The translations under genes and the position numbers were made by a program. From contig OY969779.1 of NCBI GenBank assembly GCA_963703015.1, positions 1,240,001 through 1,304,000 on the forward strand: a stretch of 64,000 bases of DNA, in the 5' to 3' direction. This document shows positions 19,416-28,542 of the stretch, piece after piece (the stretch's first letter is position 1; the number at the start of each line of letters is the position of its first letter). The DNA is from Methanobacterium_B sp963703015 (lineage in GTDB: Archaea; Methanobacteriota; Methanobacteria; Methanobacteriales; Methanobacteriaceae). Below the pieces are notes generated by a model. The model did not search any database. It worked only from the letters and a program-made list of their open reading frames with translations, and was not told the origin of the DNA.

Positions 19416-19859
19416 TTAAATTTCATGACAAACACAGAAATTACAGAGTGAATGATCCTCGTTTTTAAACTGTTTTTTCCAGGTACAGTAATAGATTCCC
19501 TTGTTTTCATATACAGTGTCCCCTCCTGAAAATATTATTCCCGGCGGATGTAATGGCCTTTTTTCTATGAATGTCAGGTAGACAGATATGATCTTAACGA
19601 ACTCTCTAAATTCAATATTGTCCGGGGCATACAATGAAAAATAGTGATCTATGGATTCTTCAAGGGCAGTTAATTCCTTTGTGTCGATTTCTTCATCTTT
19701 TCCTGAAAAAGGGGTTTCTGTTAATTTTCTAAAGTTATCAGCGTTGTAGGAGGACATTGTCTCCTGTACTTCATCAACCATATCATCTTTAGGTTTAACT
19801 AGCGTTCTGTATGGCTCTATTTCTGTTTTTAGTTTTAAAAGTAGTTCTGAACTTTTAAT
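19416..19859 (-). CDS. UPF0305 / DUF2115-like protein with a probable ATT start
   Basis: The C-terminal part ends in CNFCVCHEI and contains FREFVKIISVYLTFIEKRPLHPPG, which I recognise as UPF0305 (DUF2115), a methanogen family of unknown function. The first ATG (19781) gives 121 residues and has no ribosome site. The frame stays open 26 codons further up with protein-like sequence (KSSELLLKLKTEIEPYRTLV), and a GAGGTG site overlapping the cbiE stop lies seven bases before an ATT at 19859. That ATT start gives 147 residues and translational coupling to cbiE. The cysteines suggest metal binding. Confidence 0.65.
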   Translation of the reverse strand: MKSSELLLKLKTEIEPYRTLVKPKDDMVDEVQETMSSYNADNFRKLTETPFSGKDEEIDTKELTALEESIDHYFSLYAPDNIEFREFVKIISVYLTFIEKRPLHPPGIIFSGGDTVYENKGIYYCTWKKQFKNEDHSLCNFCVCHEI

Positions 19860-19870
19860 CTTTATTCACC

Positions 19871-20494
19871 TCAGTAAACCACCAATACACACATGTACCC
19901 AAATTTTTCAGCCAGAAGTTCCTCTAAATTGGCTTTCACAACTTTCTCGTTTTCATAGGATAAATTTTCACACACCGCTACTGCCCTGTTTGGGTCTATT
20001 TCCTTTTCTATTAGATAATTCACAGTTTCATTAATTGTGGTGTTTGGCAGGATAATGGTGGGTTTACCATTTGATAGTAATGGTAAGAGTCTGGATGGAA
20101 ATCCCTTTCCATGCATTGTTATGATATTTGCTTCATCCCAAGGTATTTGAAGTTTAGCTGCGCATAGTTGAACTGAACTGATTCCTGGAACGACTTCAAG
20201 GTCCAGATCTCCCTTAATTTTCTGGATGGGTTTGAGCAAACCTGAAAATCCAGGGTCACCTGTGGATAGAAGTGCAACCATATTATCATCAGCTGCCCTT
20301 GAAACAGCCAGTTTAAGCATTTCCCCCATATTTTGGGCGTTGAGTTCAATTTTTTCTGCCTTCATATCTGGAAACAGTTTTAAAGCCCTTTTACTGCCAA
20401 TCACAAGTTCTGAAGAGTTGACAACATCTTCTGCTTCCTTCGTTAAATATTTCCCTGAACCCGGGCCAATACCCACCAGATATAACTTTGACAT
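19871..20494 (-). CDS. cbiE: Cobalt-precorrin-7 C5-methyltransferase CbiE
   Basis: A 207-residue SAM-dependent methyltransferase of the tetrapyrrole (CbiE/CobL N-terminal) family. The N-terminal LYLVGIGPGSGKYLTKEA is the SAM-binding signature, and STGDPGFSGLLKPI near residue 76 and VPGISSVQLCAAKL near residue 101 are the other conserved blocks. It methylates C5 in anaerobic corrin-ring synthesis for cobamides. The length is right for a stand-alone CbiE without the CbiT domain. The UPF0305 gene follows within 12 bases. Upstream lies the left repeat of the integrated element. Confidence 0.88.
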   Translation of the reverse strand: MSKLYLVGIGPGSGKYLTKEAEDVVNSSELVIGSKRALKLFPDMKAEKIELNAQNMGEMLKLAVSRAADDNMVALLSTGDPGFSGLLKPIQKIKGDLDLEVVPGISSVQLCAAKLQIPWDEANIITMHGKGFPSRLLPLLSNGKPTIILPNTTINETVNYLIEKEIDPNRAVAVCENLSYENEKVVKANLEELLAEKFGYMCVLVVY

Positions 20495-20653
20495 GGTTTT
20501 ATTCTCCTTAATAAATTCTGTAGAGTGTTGTTTTTCCTAAAACTTACGTCCAAACTCTTTGATGTTTATCTATTTTTGTGGAACAGAGTTTGAATTTAAT
20601 TCCTACACAACTTAGAATTTTATGCAGTTTCTAATTATATCGAAATTGTTATT

Positions 20654-20678
20654 TAACATGGTCCATTAATTTAATTTA
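20654..20678 (+). repeat. Candidate left attachment site (attL) of the integrated element
   Basis: TAACATGGTCC followed by an A+T-rich stretch matches 36620-36644 in the same orientation at 22 of 25 positions, with the first 11 bases identical. It lies 38 bases before the integrase start, just outside the A+T-rich island. Position and pairing with the other copy make it a likely attachment site; a shared promoter motif is the main alternative. Confidence 0.6.
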
Positions 20679-20715
20679 ATCTAATCTTTTATGTAATGTT
20701 TGCTATAATAATTGT

Positions 20716-21927
20716 ATGATTAAAGAAGATATAATTAATGATGCTCACTTTCAAGAATTCTTAAATTCTAGACAAGTCAGAGAATCTACCAAAGAACAAT
20801 ATATCTTACGTATTTTTAATTATTGTGATTTTCTAGATAAAAATCCTACGGAATTAATTGAAGAAGCTGAAAATGAGGAAGAACAAAGAATTAGGATGAA
20901 AAATCGTCATATAAAAAGGTATCTTAATGATTTTTTACATAATTTGATAGAAAAACAAAAATCTACAAGCTACATAAAAGATTTTTTAATGACAGTTCGA
21001 TCTTTCTACAGTGAGTTTGAAATTGAAATACCAAAGATAAGATTCAAACAAGAAAATGACAAACGAATGATCACTACTGATGATATTGTGGGAAAAGAAC
21101 ATATTTTAAGGGCATTAGAACAGTGCAACTTGAAATATAGGGCAATATTACTTTTAATGTCTTCCAGTGGTATGGGACGAGCTGAGATAATACATTTAAC
21201 CTATAACGATTTCTTAACTTCAATTAAAGAATATTATAAACCCCCGACAAATCAAGAGTTTGATGTATATTTGCTAGCTAAAAAAGTACTGGAAAAAATA
21301 GAAGATATTGTTCCTACATGGGAGATAAAGAGATATAAAACCAAAATGCCTTACATTACTTTTAGTAGTCCAGAATCTACACAATCATTAATCTATTATC
21401 TTATAGAAAGAATAAAAAATAATAAACCAGTTACCAGTTTAGATGATCCCCTTTTTGAATCAAAAGGACATCAAATCGATAAAAATGCCTTTAACCATTA
21501 TTTTATCCAAATAAACGATAAATGTGATTATGGACTAGTTGGACATCACAGATTTTTTACATCACACAAACTTAGAAAATACTTTGCTTCAACTTTAAAT
21601 AAAAATAACGTGCCAGAAATCTCGACACAATGGATGTTAGGACACAGCATCGATAAAGTAACAGATGCTTACTTCAAATTAGATGTAAATGCTTTAAAAG
21701 AACAATATAAACGAGTTGTTGAAGATTTAAGTATAGAAAAAGTGATTACTAGAGAAATAACAACCCAAGAATATGACAATATATTAGAAGAGCTTCGAAA
21801 AGAACGTGAAATCCGAAATGAAGAAACTAAAGAAAAAAATAAAGAAATGGCTGAAATGAATGAACGAATAAAGTTGATGGAAAAACTATTGACTGATAAA
21901 GAATTTGCTAAAGATAGAATCAAATAG
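20716..21927 (+). CDS. Tyrosine recombinase / integrase
   Basis: A 403-residue site-specific recombinase. An N-terminal SAM-like core-binding domain (about residues 10-105) precedes the catalytic domain. Visible active-site residues are Arg155 in SSGMGRAEI, a lysine near 208-210 before the beta-hairpin PYITF, His284 and Arg287 in TSHKLRKYF, His310 in WMLGHS, and the nucleophile Tyr319 in DAYF. After residue 325 comes a long charged coiled coil that is not part of the core fold and may mediate oligomer contacts. It reads into the element from the left repeat. The full catalytic set suggests an active enzyme. Confidence 0.92.
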   Translation: MIKEDIINDAHFQEFLNSRQVRESTKEQYILRIFNYCDFLDKNPTELIEEAENEEEQRIRMKNRHIKRYLNDFLHNLIEKQKSTSYIKDFLMTVRSFYSEFEIEIPKIRFKQENDKRMITTDDIVGKEHILRALEQCNLKYRAILLLMSSSGMGRAEIIHLTYNDFLTSIKEYYKPPTNQEFDVYLLAKKVLEKIEDIVPTWEIKRYKTKMPYITFSSPESTQSLIYYLIERIKNNKPVTSLDDPLFESKGHQIDKNAFNHYFIQINDKCDYGLVGHHRFFTSHKLRKYFASTLNKNNVPEISTQWMLGHSIDKVTDAYFKLDVNALKEQYKRVVEDLSIEKVITREITTQEYDNILEELRKEREIRNEETKEKNKEMAEMNERIKLMEKLLTDKEFAKDRIK

Positions 21928-21937
21928 ACATTTTTTA

Positions 21938-23041
21938 CTAAGATTCATTCCTGAAGGAATGAAGTTCATCAACATATTTTTGATTCATATGATAGAATTT
22001 CCTATTTATTGAAATTAATTTCTTTTCTAAATTTGTTCTTATAATATAATACTCTTTTATTAATTTTTCTTTTTTTTGCTTCTTTTCTTCCCCTTTTTCT
22101 TCTGAAATTTCTCTTAAACTATCATAAACATACCTTTTTAAAAATTCCTTTGTATTTTCATACATTTCTTTTCTATTTTCTAATTCGTATAGTTTAATTG
22201 GTTTATGTTCTTTATCAAACTGAATTTTTTCTAAATACTGTTCTTCAGTCGGGTATACTGGAATATCAAGGCTTTCAATTTGGCTTTCATTTTTAATTTC
22301 ATTATTGTTGTTGGTAATTGAAACTGAAACATCAAAAGTTAGTCTTAAATCGGGTCTACCCCTTAAAGGAGTAGTTTGCATATCATTATATAACCAAAAT
22401 TTTAAATCCATTAAAAATTTTTCTTTCATTATTAAACGTATTTCATCTGATGATTTCGGTGCCATATATTTAAACCAATAAGAATCTTCAATATAGTACG
22501 CTTTTAACGATTCATATACAGCTGTAGGAGAGGTTTGTAGTATTGCTAAAATAAATTCTTTATCCTTTTCAGTCCATAGAGGATTTAAGGTTTTGATTAG
22601 TTCATTAACTAAGTTTAAATTTATTAGTTTTTTACCGTATTCTGATAATAGTATGTCAAATTGAACAAAAGGGTAAGGTACTAATTCTTTTAGAATTGAA
22701 TAAAGTACTTTCTTGTCATTAGCTAACCAATATACATTTCCTCTAGAACCTACATTACCATCCTTTTCAAATCGAGATAATGCTCTTGTTTCAATTAACC
22801 CTTCTTTTACTAAATTACCTAAAATAAGTGACAATTTAGGATTATTTACTGGTTCAACATTTTCAGGTTTAAATTTTATTTCGCCAGGATTTGTCCAAAT
22901 ACCATTTTGTTCATAACAATAATAATAAAATTCCAAATCACCTATTCTTTTAAGAATTTCTTGAGTATGCCATTCATTACCATCTAAAAGTGTCTTGATT
23001 ATGAACTTTCTTCTTAATTTAGTTAGAATTCCACGTGCCAT
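21938..23041 (-). CDS. Unknown element protein with N-terminal winged-helix-like region
   Basis: A 367-residue protein I do not recognise. The first 110 residues (KFIIKTLLDGNEWHTQEILK, then LILGNLVKEGLIETRALSRF) read like a winged-helix DNA-binding domain with a Gly-rich wing around residue 95. The middle is helical, and the last 100 residues are a strongly charged Lys/Glu coiled-coil region. It converges on the integrase gene with 10 bases between stops, and its start faces the replication genes. A regulator or replication accessory protein is plausible, but this is inference from layout only. Confidence 0.55.
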   Translation of the reverse strand: MARGILTKLRRKFIIKTLLDGNEWHTQEILKRIGDLEFYYYCYEQNGIWTNPGEIKFKPENVEPVNNPKLSLILGNLVKEGLIETRALSRFEKDGNVGSRGNVYWLANDKKVLYSILKELVPYPFVQFDILLSEYGKKLINLNLVNELIKTLNPLWTEKDKEFILAILQTSPTAVYESLKAYYIEDSYWFKYMAPKSSDEIRLIMKEKFLMDLKFWLYNDMQTTPLRGRPDLRLTFDVSVSITNNNNEIKNESQIESLDIPVYPTEEQYLEKIQFDKEHKPIKLYELENRKEMYENTKEFLKRYVYDSLREISEEKGEEKKQKKEKLIKEYYIIRTNLEKKLISINRKFYHMNQKYVDELHSFRNES

Positions 23042-23252
23042 CTAAATTCACCTATTCATATTCTTTTAGAGTTAAACATTATCTATTTTTAATTAATTGA
23101 TAACTACTTATCCAAAATATAAAAACGCTTAATAATATACTAAAAATCTAAAAATAGGTAAATATTTATCAATTCTAATTTTAAGGATATAAAAAAGCTT
23201 TAAATAAATAAAAAGCCATTAATTTTTATGAATAATCAAATGGAGGAGAAAT

Positions 23253-23396
23253 ATGTCTGAATTTATTGAAAGCATCAAACTACTATATGAAGAGAAAAAA
23301 AACTTGGAAAATCCACCAAAATATGTTAAAATCCTAAAAGAGCTTCTTGAATTAGAAGGAGTAAAATTGAATGATCATATAAACGAAGGTGATTAA
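23253..23396 (+). CDS. Small acidic helical protein (47 aa) before the replication gene
   Basis: A 47-codon frame from ATG 23253 to TAA 23396 with a clear ribosome site (TGGAGGAG) six bases upstream. The product is charged and helical (IKLLYEEKKNLENPPKYVK then LKELLELEGVKLNDH). Its stop directly abuts the TTG start of the PrimPol-helicase, and its last codons supply that gene's ribosome site (GAAGGTGAT). The arrangement implies coupled translation. The family is not recognised. Confidence 0.7.
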   Translation: MSEFIESIKLLYEEKKNLENPPKYVKILKELLELEGVKLNDHINEGD

Positions 23397-26051
23397 TTGA
23401 ATAAAGAAAATGTAGTGAAAGGGAATCTCGACAAAACCCTTACAAATGAAGATAGTATTTCGTCTAATAAAAATGTTACTAATTTTTTGAATAAATTTCC
23501 AGTGGAAATACAGAATAAAAACATTATTCCTATTTTTGATAAAAATAAAAAGGGTTATGCTCCTAAAAATCCGGGGTATAGTTGGAAACAATATCAAACA
23601 AAAAAATATCCCGTAAAAGATTTGATGAGGAAAAGAATCAACAATTACGCTGTAATATGTGGAAATCCTTTAAATGAAAATATTTTTTTAACGGTTGTTG
23701 ATATGGATAATAGGTTATTCTTTGAGTACTTCCAAAATGATGAAACCCTAATTATAAAGACACCTAACAAAGGATACCATGCTTATTATTATAGCATTGA
23801 ACCAGTTGATAAAATTAAACGATTTTTGAAGTTACCTTTAGACATTCAGGGAATAGGATCATATGTAATGATCCCACCTTCAAGTTATGATGTAGGAAGT
23901 TATCAAGTTATAAAAAATAAATCCATTAAAACTGTTCAAAATGTAAAAGAATATGTCAAAAGTAAGCTACCAAATAGTCTAAATATCATAGAAGAAAAAG
24001 AAAATAGTCAACCCACTGATATTAAACAGTTTAAAAAAGCATTACATGAAAAATTCAGTTTGTTAGAAATAATTAAAGACCATTTTCCGGATTGGTATGA
24101 ACCTCAAGAAACAAAAGAGCATGGAAATGTAATAAGACTATTTAACCCATTAAAAAAACAAGAATCAGACAGTCCAAGTTTTGTAATATTTGAAGAAACA
24201 AATAATTGGTATTCTCACAGTTCTGATGAATCAGGGGATGTAATAGACTTTATTAAACTTATTAAAAAAGAATCACGATTAGATCATATTTTACAATATT
24301 TACAGAAAAAATACGAAATTAAAGCACCAGTACTAAAAAAGAAAAAAGAAAAAAAAATAGATATTGCTGATCTTGATGATTTTTTTAGTAAAACAAAGAA
24401 AAATGATAAAACTATCAATCATGGAAGTTTTTTTAATGAGATAGATGGCTTAATGTATGTTTCAGTGTACTCTAGTAACATAGAAGGAATCTTTGGTATA
24501 AGCCGTGATAACTTTATTAGAGCATTAGATAGTACTAATGCAATAAAAGAAGAAGTCCCCAAAAACATATACATCTGTAAAGGTTACAAACAAGCCCTAA
24601 ATGAAAGAACACTTAGGGGTATACGTGATTTATTACATCAAAAACATACAACTGGAAATTTTTCATATACTACTATTTCAGAACTTTTTGATTCATTGCT
24701 TCAAAATACTCAAATGTATCTTGAGCTTAAAAATCAGAACGAACATTATTTTTTAGTTCTGTGGATTATTGGAACATATCTAAGAGCTATTTTTGTTTGG
24801 TTTCCATACATTACTTTTTATGGTTTAAGAGATGTAGGAAAATCAACAGCATTAACACTTTTAAGCAATTTATGTTTCAATGGATCAGGCTATATATCTG
24901 GAAGTTCATCAGAAGCATTATTATTTAGAAAAGCTTCAGCTACAAAAGGATTTTTCACTATTGACCACTACGAAGAAGTTAGAAAATCTAAAGAAAAAAA
25001 ACAAATTATAACACAATATCTAGAAAGTGCATGGTATCTATATTCTACTATAGACCGAGTAAACAAAGATACACATGGATTAGAACAATTTAATGTAGCT
25101 TCTTCAGTAGCTATTGGAACAAGGGAAATTGACGATGTTCTAGAAGAAAAAGGGATAATAATCCAAATGGTAGAAACTTCAAACAAAGATAAACGCCGTA
25201 ATTCAGCAAAAATCCATAAAGATCCATACTTCCAAACAATACAACAAAAATGCATGGCAACATCCCTAATGTACCAAAATAAAATCATAGAAGCATATGA
25301 AAATATTGGAGACATTGAAGGACTTGAAGGTAGAGACTACAACAAATTCCTACCCATTCTAGCACTATCTAAAGTAATTGATAACGATAACAATGAAAAA
25401 TATAATCTAAATAATCTTATGGTTTCTTATGCAATTGAATATCGGAAAAATAGAAAAAATGAACTCAACGATACCGAAGAAATTCTCTTAAAAATGATTT
25501 TAGAAGAAAAAATCAAAAATACAACCTTTATTGAATTATCAGAAATGATGAATAATGAAATTGAAAATTATAGTTGGCAAACTGCAAAATCTAATCTCAA
25601 AAAACTTCAAATAACAAAAAGAATGCACCATACCAAGCCCGTAAAAATAGAAATTGACTTAGAAAGTGCAATTAAAAGAGCAAAAAGTAGAGGAATAAAA
25701 ATTGAACAAAAATCAGATACAAAAAATTGTGCAACGTTAAAAGTTGAAGACAAAATCAACAAAGAACCAACATATCCAAATGAGATAAATTACGAAGACA
25801 TACCCATATTAAACCAAAATTCAATAACAACGGATGAAATAACAACATCATACAATATTTTAATAGAAAATAGCTCAATTACTTTAGAAACATTTATTGA
25901 TAAATTAGAAATTAGAACGAATAATTCCCATTTAAATTGTTGGGGAATATTTAACTATCTAAAAGATAAGGGATATGTTGATTTTAAGTCCAAAGGATGG
26001 ATTCAAGCTTCAAATAAATTTCTAGAATATAAAACAGGACTTAAAAAATAA
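23397..26051 (+). CDS. PrimPol-helicase replication protein
   Basis: An 884-residue multidomain replication protein. Residues 40-180 form a bifunctional primase-polymerase (AEP) domain with Asp102/Asp104 in VVDMDN, His128 in KGYHAYY and a later Asp149. Residues about 215-285 resemble a CHC2-like domain that lacks the zinc cysteines. A P-loop helicase follows, with Walker A GLRDVGKST at 476-484. The C-terminal part (about 680-880) is rich in wHTH-like segments. The start is TTG at 23397, with a ribosome site inside the preceding gene. It probably primes and unwinds the element's own DNA. Confidence 0.8.
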   Translation: MNKENVVKGNLDKTLTNEDSISSNKNVTNFLNKFPVEIQNKNIIPIFDKNKKGYAPKNPGYSWKQYQTKKYPVKDLMRKRINNYAVICGNPLNENIFLTVVDMDNRLFFEYFQNDETLIIKTPNKGYHAYYYSIEPVDKIKRFLKLPLDIQGIGSYVMIPPSSYDVGSYQVIKNKSIKTVQNVKEYVKSKLPNSLNIIEEKENSQPTDIKQFKKALHEKFSLLEIIKDHFPDWYEPQETKEHGNVIRLFNPLKKQESDSPSFVIFEETNNWYSHSSDESGDVIDFIKLIKKESRLDHILQYLQKKYEIKAPVLKKKKEKKIDIADLDDFFSKTKKNDKTINHGSFFNEIDGLMYVSVYSSNIEGIFGISRDNFIRALDSTNAIKEEVPKNIYICKGYKQALNERTLRGIRDLLHQKHTTGNFSYTTISELFDSLLQNTQMYLELKNQNEHYFLVLWIIGTYLRAIFVWFPYITFYGLRDVGKSTALTLLSNLCFNGSGYISGSSSEALLFRKASATKGFFTIDHYEEVRKSKEKKQIITQYLESAWYLYSTIDRVNKDTHGLEQFNVASSVAIGTREIDDVLEEKGIIIQMVETSNKDKRRNSAKIHKDPYFQTIQQKCMATSLMYQNKIIEAYENIGDIEGLEGRDYNKFLPILALSKVIDNDNNEKYNLNNLMVSYAIEYRKNRKNELNDTEEILLKMILEEKIKNTTFIELSEMMNNEIENYSWQTAKSNLKKLQITKRMHHTKPVKIEIDLESAIKRAKSRGIKIEQKSDTKNCATLKVEDKINKEPTYPNEINYEDIPILNQNSITTDEITTSYNILIENSSITLETFIDKLEIRTNNSHLNCWGIFNYLKDKGYVDFKSKGWIQASNKFLEYKTGLKK

Positions 26052-26394
26052 GAGAAATAATTCAATTAATATCAGAAGATCGATTAATAAAATTTAGGGT
26101 AACCGTTAAAAATGGCATAAAAGTGCAACTAAAGTGAGCATAATTGCACCAATAAAAGGGGGTGTGCGTTAAACGTTATATATTAATATTGGGTTAAAAG
26201 ACGATTTAAATAATTATTGGTTGTTATTAAATTGTTGAATGTTTGAAATAGTTTTGAATAGCTTAAAATAAGTGGGGAGCATATTATTTAATAATTAAAG
26301 ATAGCTTATTAAAAATCATGTAAATAAAATGTCATAAAATAAGCGTTAAAAAGTAATTAAAGTTAAAAAAACTTCATGTACTGGAGGTTTTAAA
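26052..26394. other. Noncoding A+T-rich stretch, possible element origin region
   Basis: These 343 bases hold no convincing gene. CGTTAAA occurs three times (26104, 26167, 26344). An inverted GTGCAA/TTGCAC pair lies at 26123-26149, and GCATAA is repeated at 26115 and 26138. Position directly after the replication gene and the clustered short repeats fit a replication origin or iteron-like control region. A promoter and a GGAGG site for the next gene lie at the right end. There is no direct evidence for origin activity. Confidence 0.35.
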
Positions 26395-27225
26395 TTGAAA
26401 AATTACAAAAAATTGTTATTAGACCTTGCAAAAATGAATGAAAAATATGAAAATTCATTGCGTGGACACGAACCTAAATGTAAGATTTGTAATAGTGAAT
26501 ATCAAAAAGAAATAGAAATAATGTATGAATCTAATCACCCTTACCGAGAGATTAAAGAGTTTTTAGAGAGTAAAAATGAATTAATAAGTCAAATGGCACT
26601 ATCAAGACACTTTAACAATCATTACCCTAAACGAAAAGCATATTTTAATAACATTAAAAAAATGGAAGACAATGCAATCCAAGAAGCTATTGAAAATTAT
26701 CCTCATCTTAAAAGTTTGTTCCAAGAAACTAGAAAAGAACCAGATTGGGATAATATGGAATTTAATGAAGAAGGAACAGATTTTAAAGAGTTAATATTCC
26801 ATAATAGATCTGTAAGTGACATATTCCTTCATGATAATGGTTACTGTTTAACTGAATATCGTTTATGTAATAGTGTACCAAAAAAACAGACAGAATACAT
26901 GGAAGAAATCTTGAGCAATATTGATGACGAAATCGAAAACTTGGAAAAATATTCTTTTAATAACTCTAAAAAGATCGACTTATTGAATAAAAAAATAAAC
27001 TGTTTTGAATGTAGAGATTCAACACACCACAAAAGAACAGAATATATCATGCACTTGTTACTAAAAAATTTCTTTAATATTGAAGTAGAATCCGAAAAAA
27101 TGAATGAATTTTTAAATGTTACTTTTGATGACTTAATGTTTAGTGATGAGGTAAATTATGATTTTAACAAAATGGATAAAATATTAGCTAAATTTAAGAA
27201 GGCTAATCTAACATTTATAAAATGA
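26395..27225 (+). CDS. Putative zinc/HTH DNA-binding protein of the element
   Basis: A 276-residue protein starting at TTG 26395, supported by CTGGAGG eight bases upstream. Residues 29-32 are CKIC, and residues 73-77 are HFNNH after a helix-turn-helix-like stretch (YREIKEFLESKNELISQMAL). The CxxC-x40-HxxxH layout is known from small phage and plasmid proteins that bind zinc and DNA, some similar to terminase small subunits. The remaining 190 residues are acidic and unrecognised, with a further CFEC near residue 204. A regulator is the most cautious guess. Confidence 0.5.
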   Translation: MKNYKKLLLDLAKMNEKYENSLRGHEPKCKICNSEYQKEIEIMYESNHPYREIKEFLESKNELISQMALSRHFNNHYPKRKAYFNNIKKMEDNAIQEAIENYPHLKSLFQETRKEPDWDNMEFNEEGTDFKELIFHNRSVSDIFLHDNGYCLTEYRLCNSVPKKQTEYMEEILSNIDDEIENLEKYSFNNSKKIDLLNKKINCFECRDSTHHKRTEYIMHLLLKNFFNIEVESEKMNEFLNVTFDDLMFSDEVNYDFNKMDKILAKFKKANLTFIK

Positions 27226-27353
27226 AATTCATTTCACATGAAACTATTATATCGAACCTGAAAACTGAAAATGAAAAATTACAAAGTGAAATCTCAAGAC
27301 CTCAATGATATAAAAAATAATTAAAGGATCCACAAACTATAACGGAGGATTTT

Positions 27354-28199
27354 ATGAAAAATATTGAAATGGAAGATTTAATATCCCTGATTGAAAAACC
27401 TCAAAGAAGACAGTTAATTATTAGTTATTTATCTTATAAACCTATTTTTAGTGGATTTATTCTGATTATTGGAATTTTAATTATTTTATTAATAATTTAT
27501 TTTAAATTTTCTAATTTTTTCGATATAGCTGGTATTTTTTTGACTGCCTTAGTTACGTTATGTCTATTAATTATTAAAGAGGGATATGATACTAAACAAT
27601 TGGAAAAAAAGATTTATTCAGGCTTTGTTAGGGAATTAGGCTTGAATCTTTCTATTTTAAGATATAATATTAAAGCATTAGAAAATTATATTAATATTTT
27701 AAATACTGTAGATAAGAATAAGCTGTATTTAAGCCCTACATATCGAATGAATTTTGAATTTTGGAACTTGATAAAACTTAATATAGCAAATATAGATTTT
27801 ATTAAAGATTATAGTAAAATGGAACAAGTTACTATTAAATCACACCTTGCAAACGAAAATATAGAAGCGATGGCAAAGATAAATTTAGTAAATATGATTG
27901 AATCCGTTGTTGTTAACCAACTTACCCAAGTAACCAAAAATAGTAGTTTAAATTTTGTCAATATCTACAAAGATTATTGTAACAATGTGATTAGAGAATT
28001 TAAAGCCGACATACCAGTATTAGTGGATGCTTTAGAATCTTTGGGCATCATTGCCATATGGGGTGTGGAAAACCTAGAAGAATTAGAGGAATTTTTAAAA
28101 ATTAAAGGTAAAGAAGTATCTTTAGACAATATAAATAAAAAAGATGATTTAAATTTTGGACTTGAAGACAAAATAATCTTGATACAGTATTCTAAATAA
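27354..28199 (+). CDS. Unknown membrane protein with two N-terminal helices
   Basis: A 281-residue protein with a good site, CGGAGGA, before the ATG. Two membrane helices at about residues 31-51 and 57-76 are followed by a charged, helical cytoplasmic domain of about 200 residues. I do not recognise the family. The layout of two helices plus a soluble domain occurs in many phage- and plasmid-encoded exclusion or sensor proteins, but nothing in the sequence proves such a role. Base composition is very A+T-rich, as in the rest of the element. Confidence 0.5.
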   Translation: MKNIEMEDLISLIEKPQRRQLIISYLSYKPIFSGFILIIGILIILLIIYFKFSNFFDIAGIFLTALVTLCLLIIKEGYDTKQLEKKIYSGFVRELGLNLSILRYNIKALENYINILNTVDKNKLYLSPTYRMNFEFWNLIKLNIANIDFIKDYSKMEQVTIKSHLANENIEAMAKINLVNMIESVVVNQLTQVTKNSSLNFVNIYKDYCNNVIREFKADIPVLVDALESLGIIAIWGVENLEELEEFLKIKGKEVSLDNINKKDDLNFGLEDKIILIQYSK

Positions 28200-28245
28200 T
28201 TTTTATTGTATGATAGTTAGATATGTCACTAATTATTCCAAAATA

Positions 28246-28337
28246 TCTTTATATTTCATGAGATATTCAGTTATAGCTATTCTAATCAAGTTGGATTTTA
28301 CTAACATTTCTCATTGTATTTTGTAGTCTTTCAAATT
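28246..28337 (-). pseudogene. Decayed copy of the ribbon-helix-helix gene
   Basis: This stretch aligns with the 3' half of the intact gene at 28543-28704. A 23-base block is identical (28276-28298 and 28583-28605), and similarity continues on both sides with scattered changes. One extra T in the run after the shared block shifts the frame, and no intact reading frame or start remains. It is a remnant of a tandem duplication or of a second repressor gene. Confidence 0.7.
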
Positions 28338-28511
28338 TTAAATAAAATTAAATCCAAATAAAATCTCTAATATTCCTAATACAAAGAATAAAAACGTAAT
28401 TATCATGTTGAATGTTGTTTTTTTAGCTTTATTTTGATGGATTTGATATATATTTACAAACCCAATACCTATGAACGCTATTCCAACTATAACAAATAAT
28501 ATATTATTCAT
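28338..28511 (-). CDS. Small two-helix membrane protein (57 aa)
   Basis: A frame from ATG 28511 to TAA 28338 with a clear AAGGAG site upstream. The product begins MNNILFVIVGIAFIGIGFVN and has a second hydrophobic segment near residues 37-55, separated by a short basic loop (HQNKAKKTT). It lies between the intact ribbon-helix-helix gene and its decayed copy, on the same strand as both. The family is unknown. The ribosome site and membrane pattern support a real gene. Confidence 0.6.
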   Translation of the reverse strand: MNNILFVIVGIAFIGIGFVNIYQIHQNKAKKTTFNMIITFLFFVLGILEILFGFNFI

Positions 28512-28542
28512 ATAATTTCTCCTTAAATCAAATTACAATTTA

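Noticed and set aside
27222..27308. A 28-codon frame starting in an ATGA overlap with the CxxC-protein stop
   Set aside because: The overlap is typical of coupled genes and the product looks helical, but the frame is very short, has no ribosome site of its own and no recognisable family.
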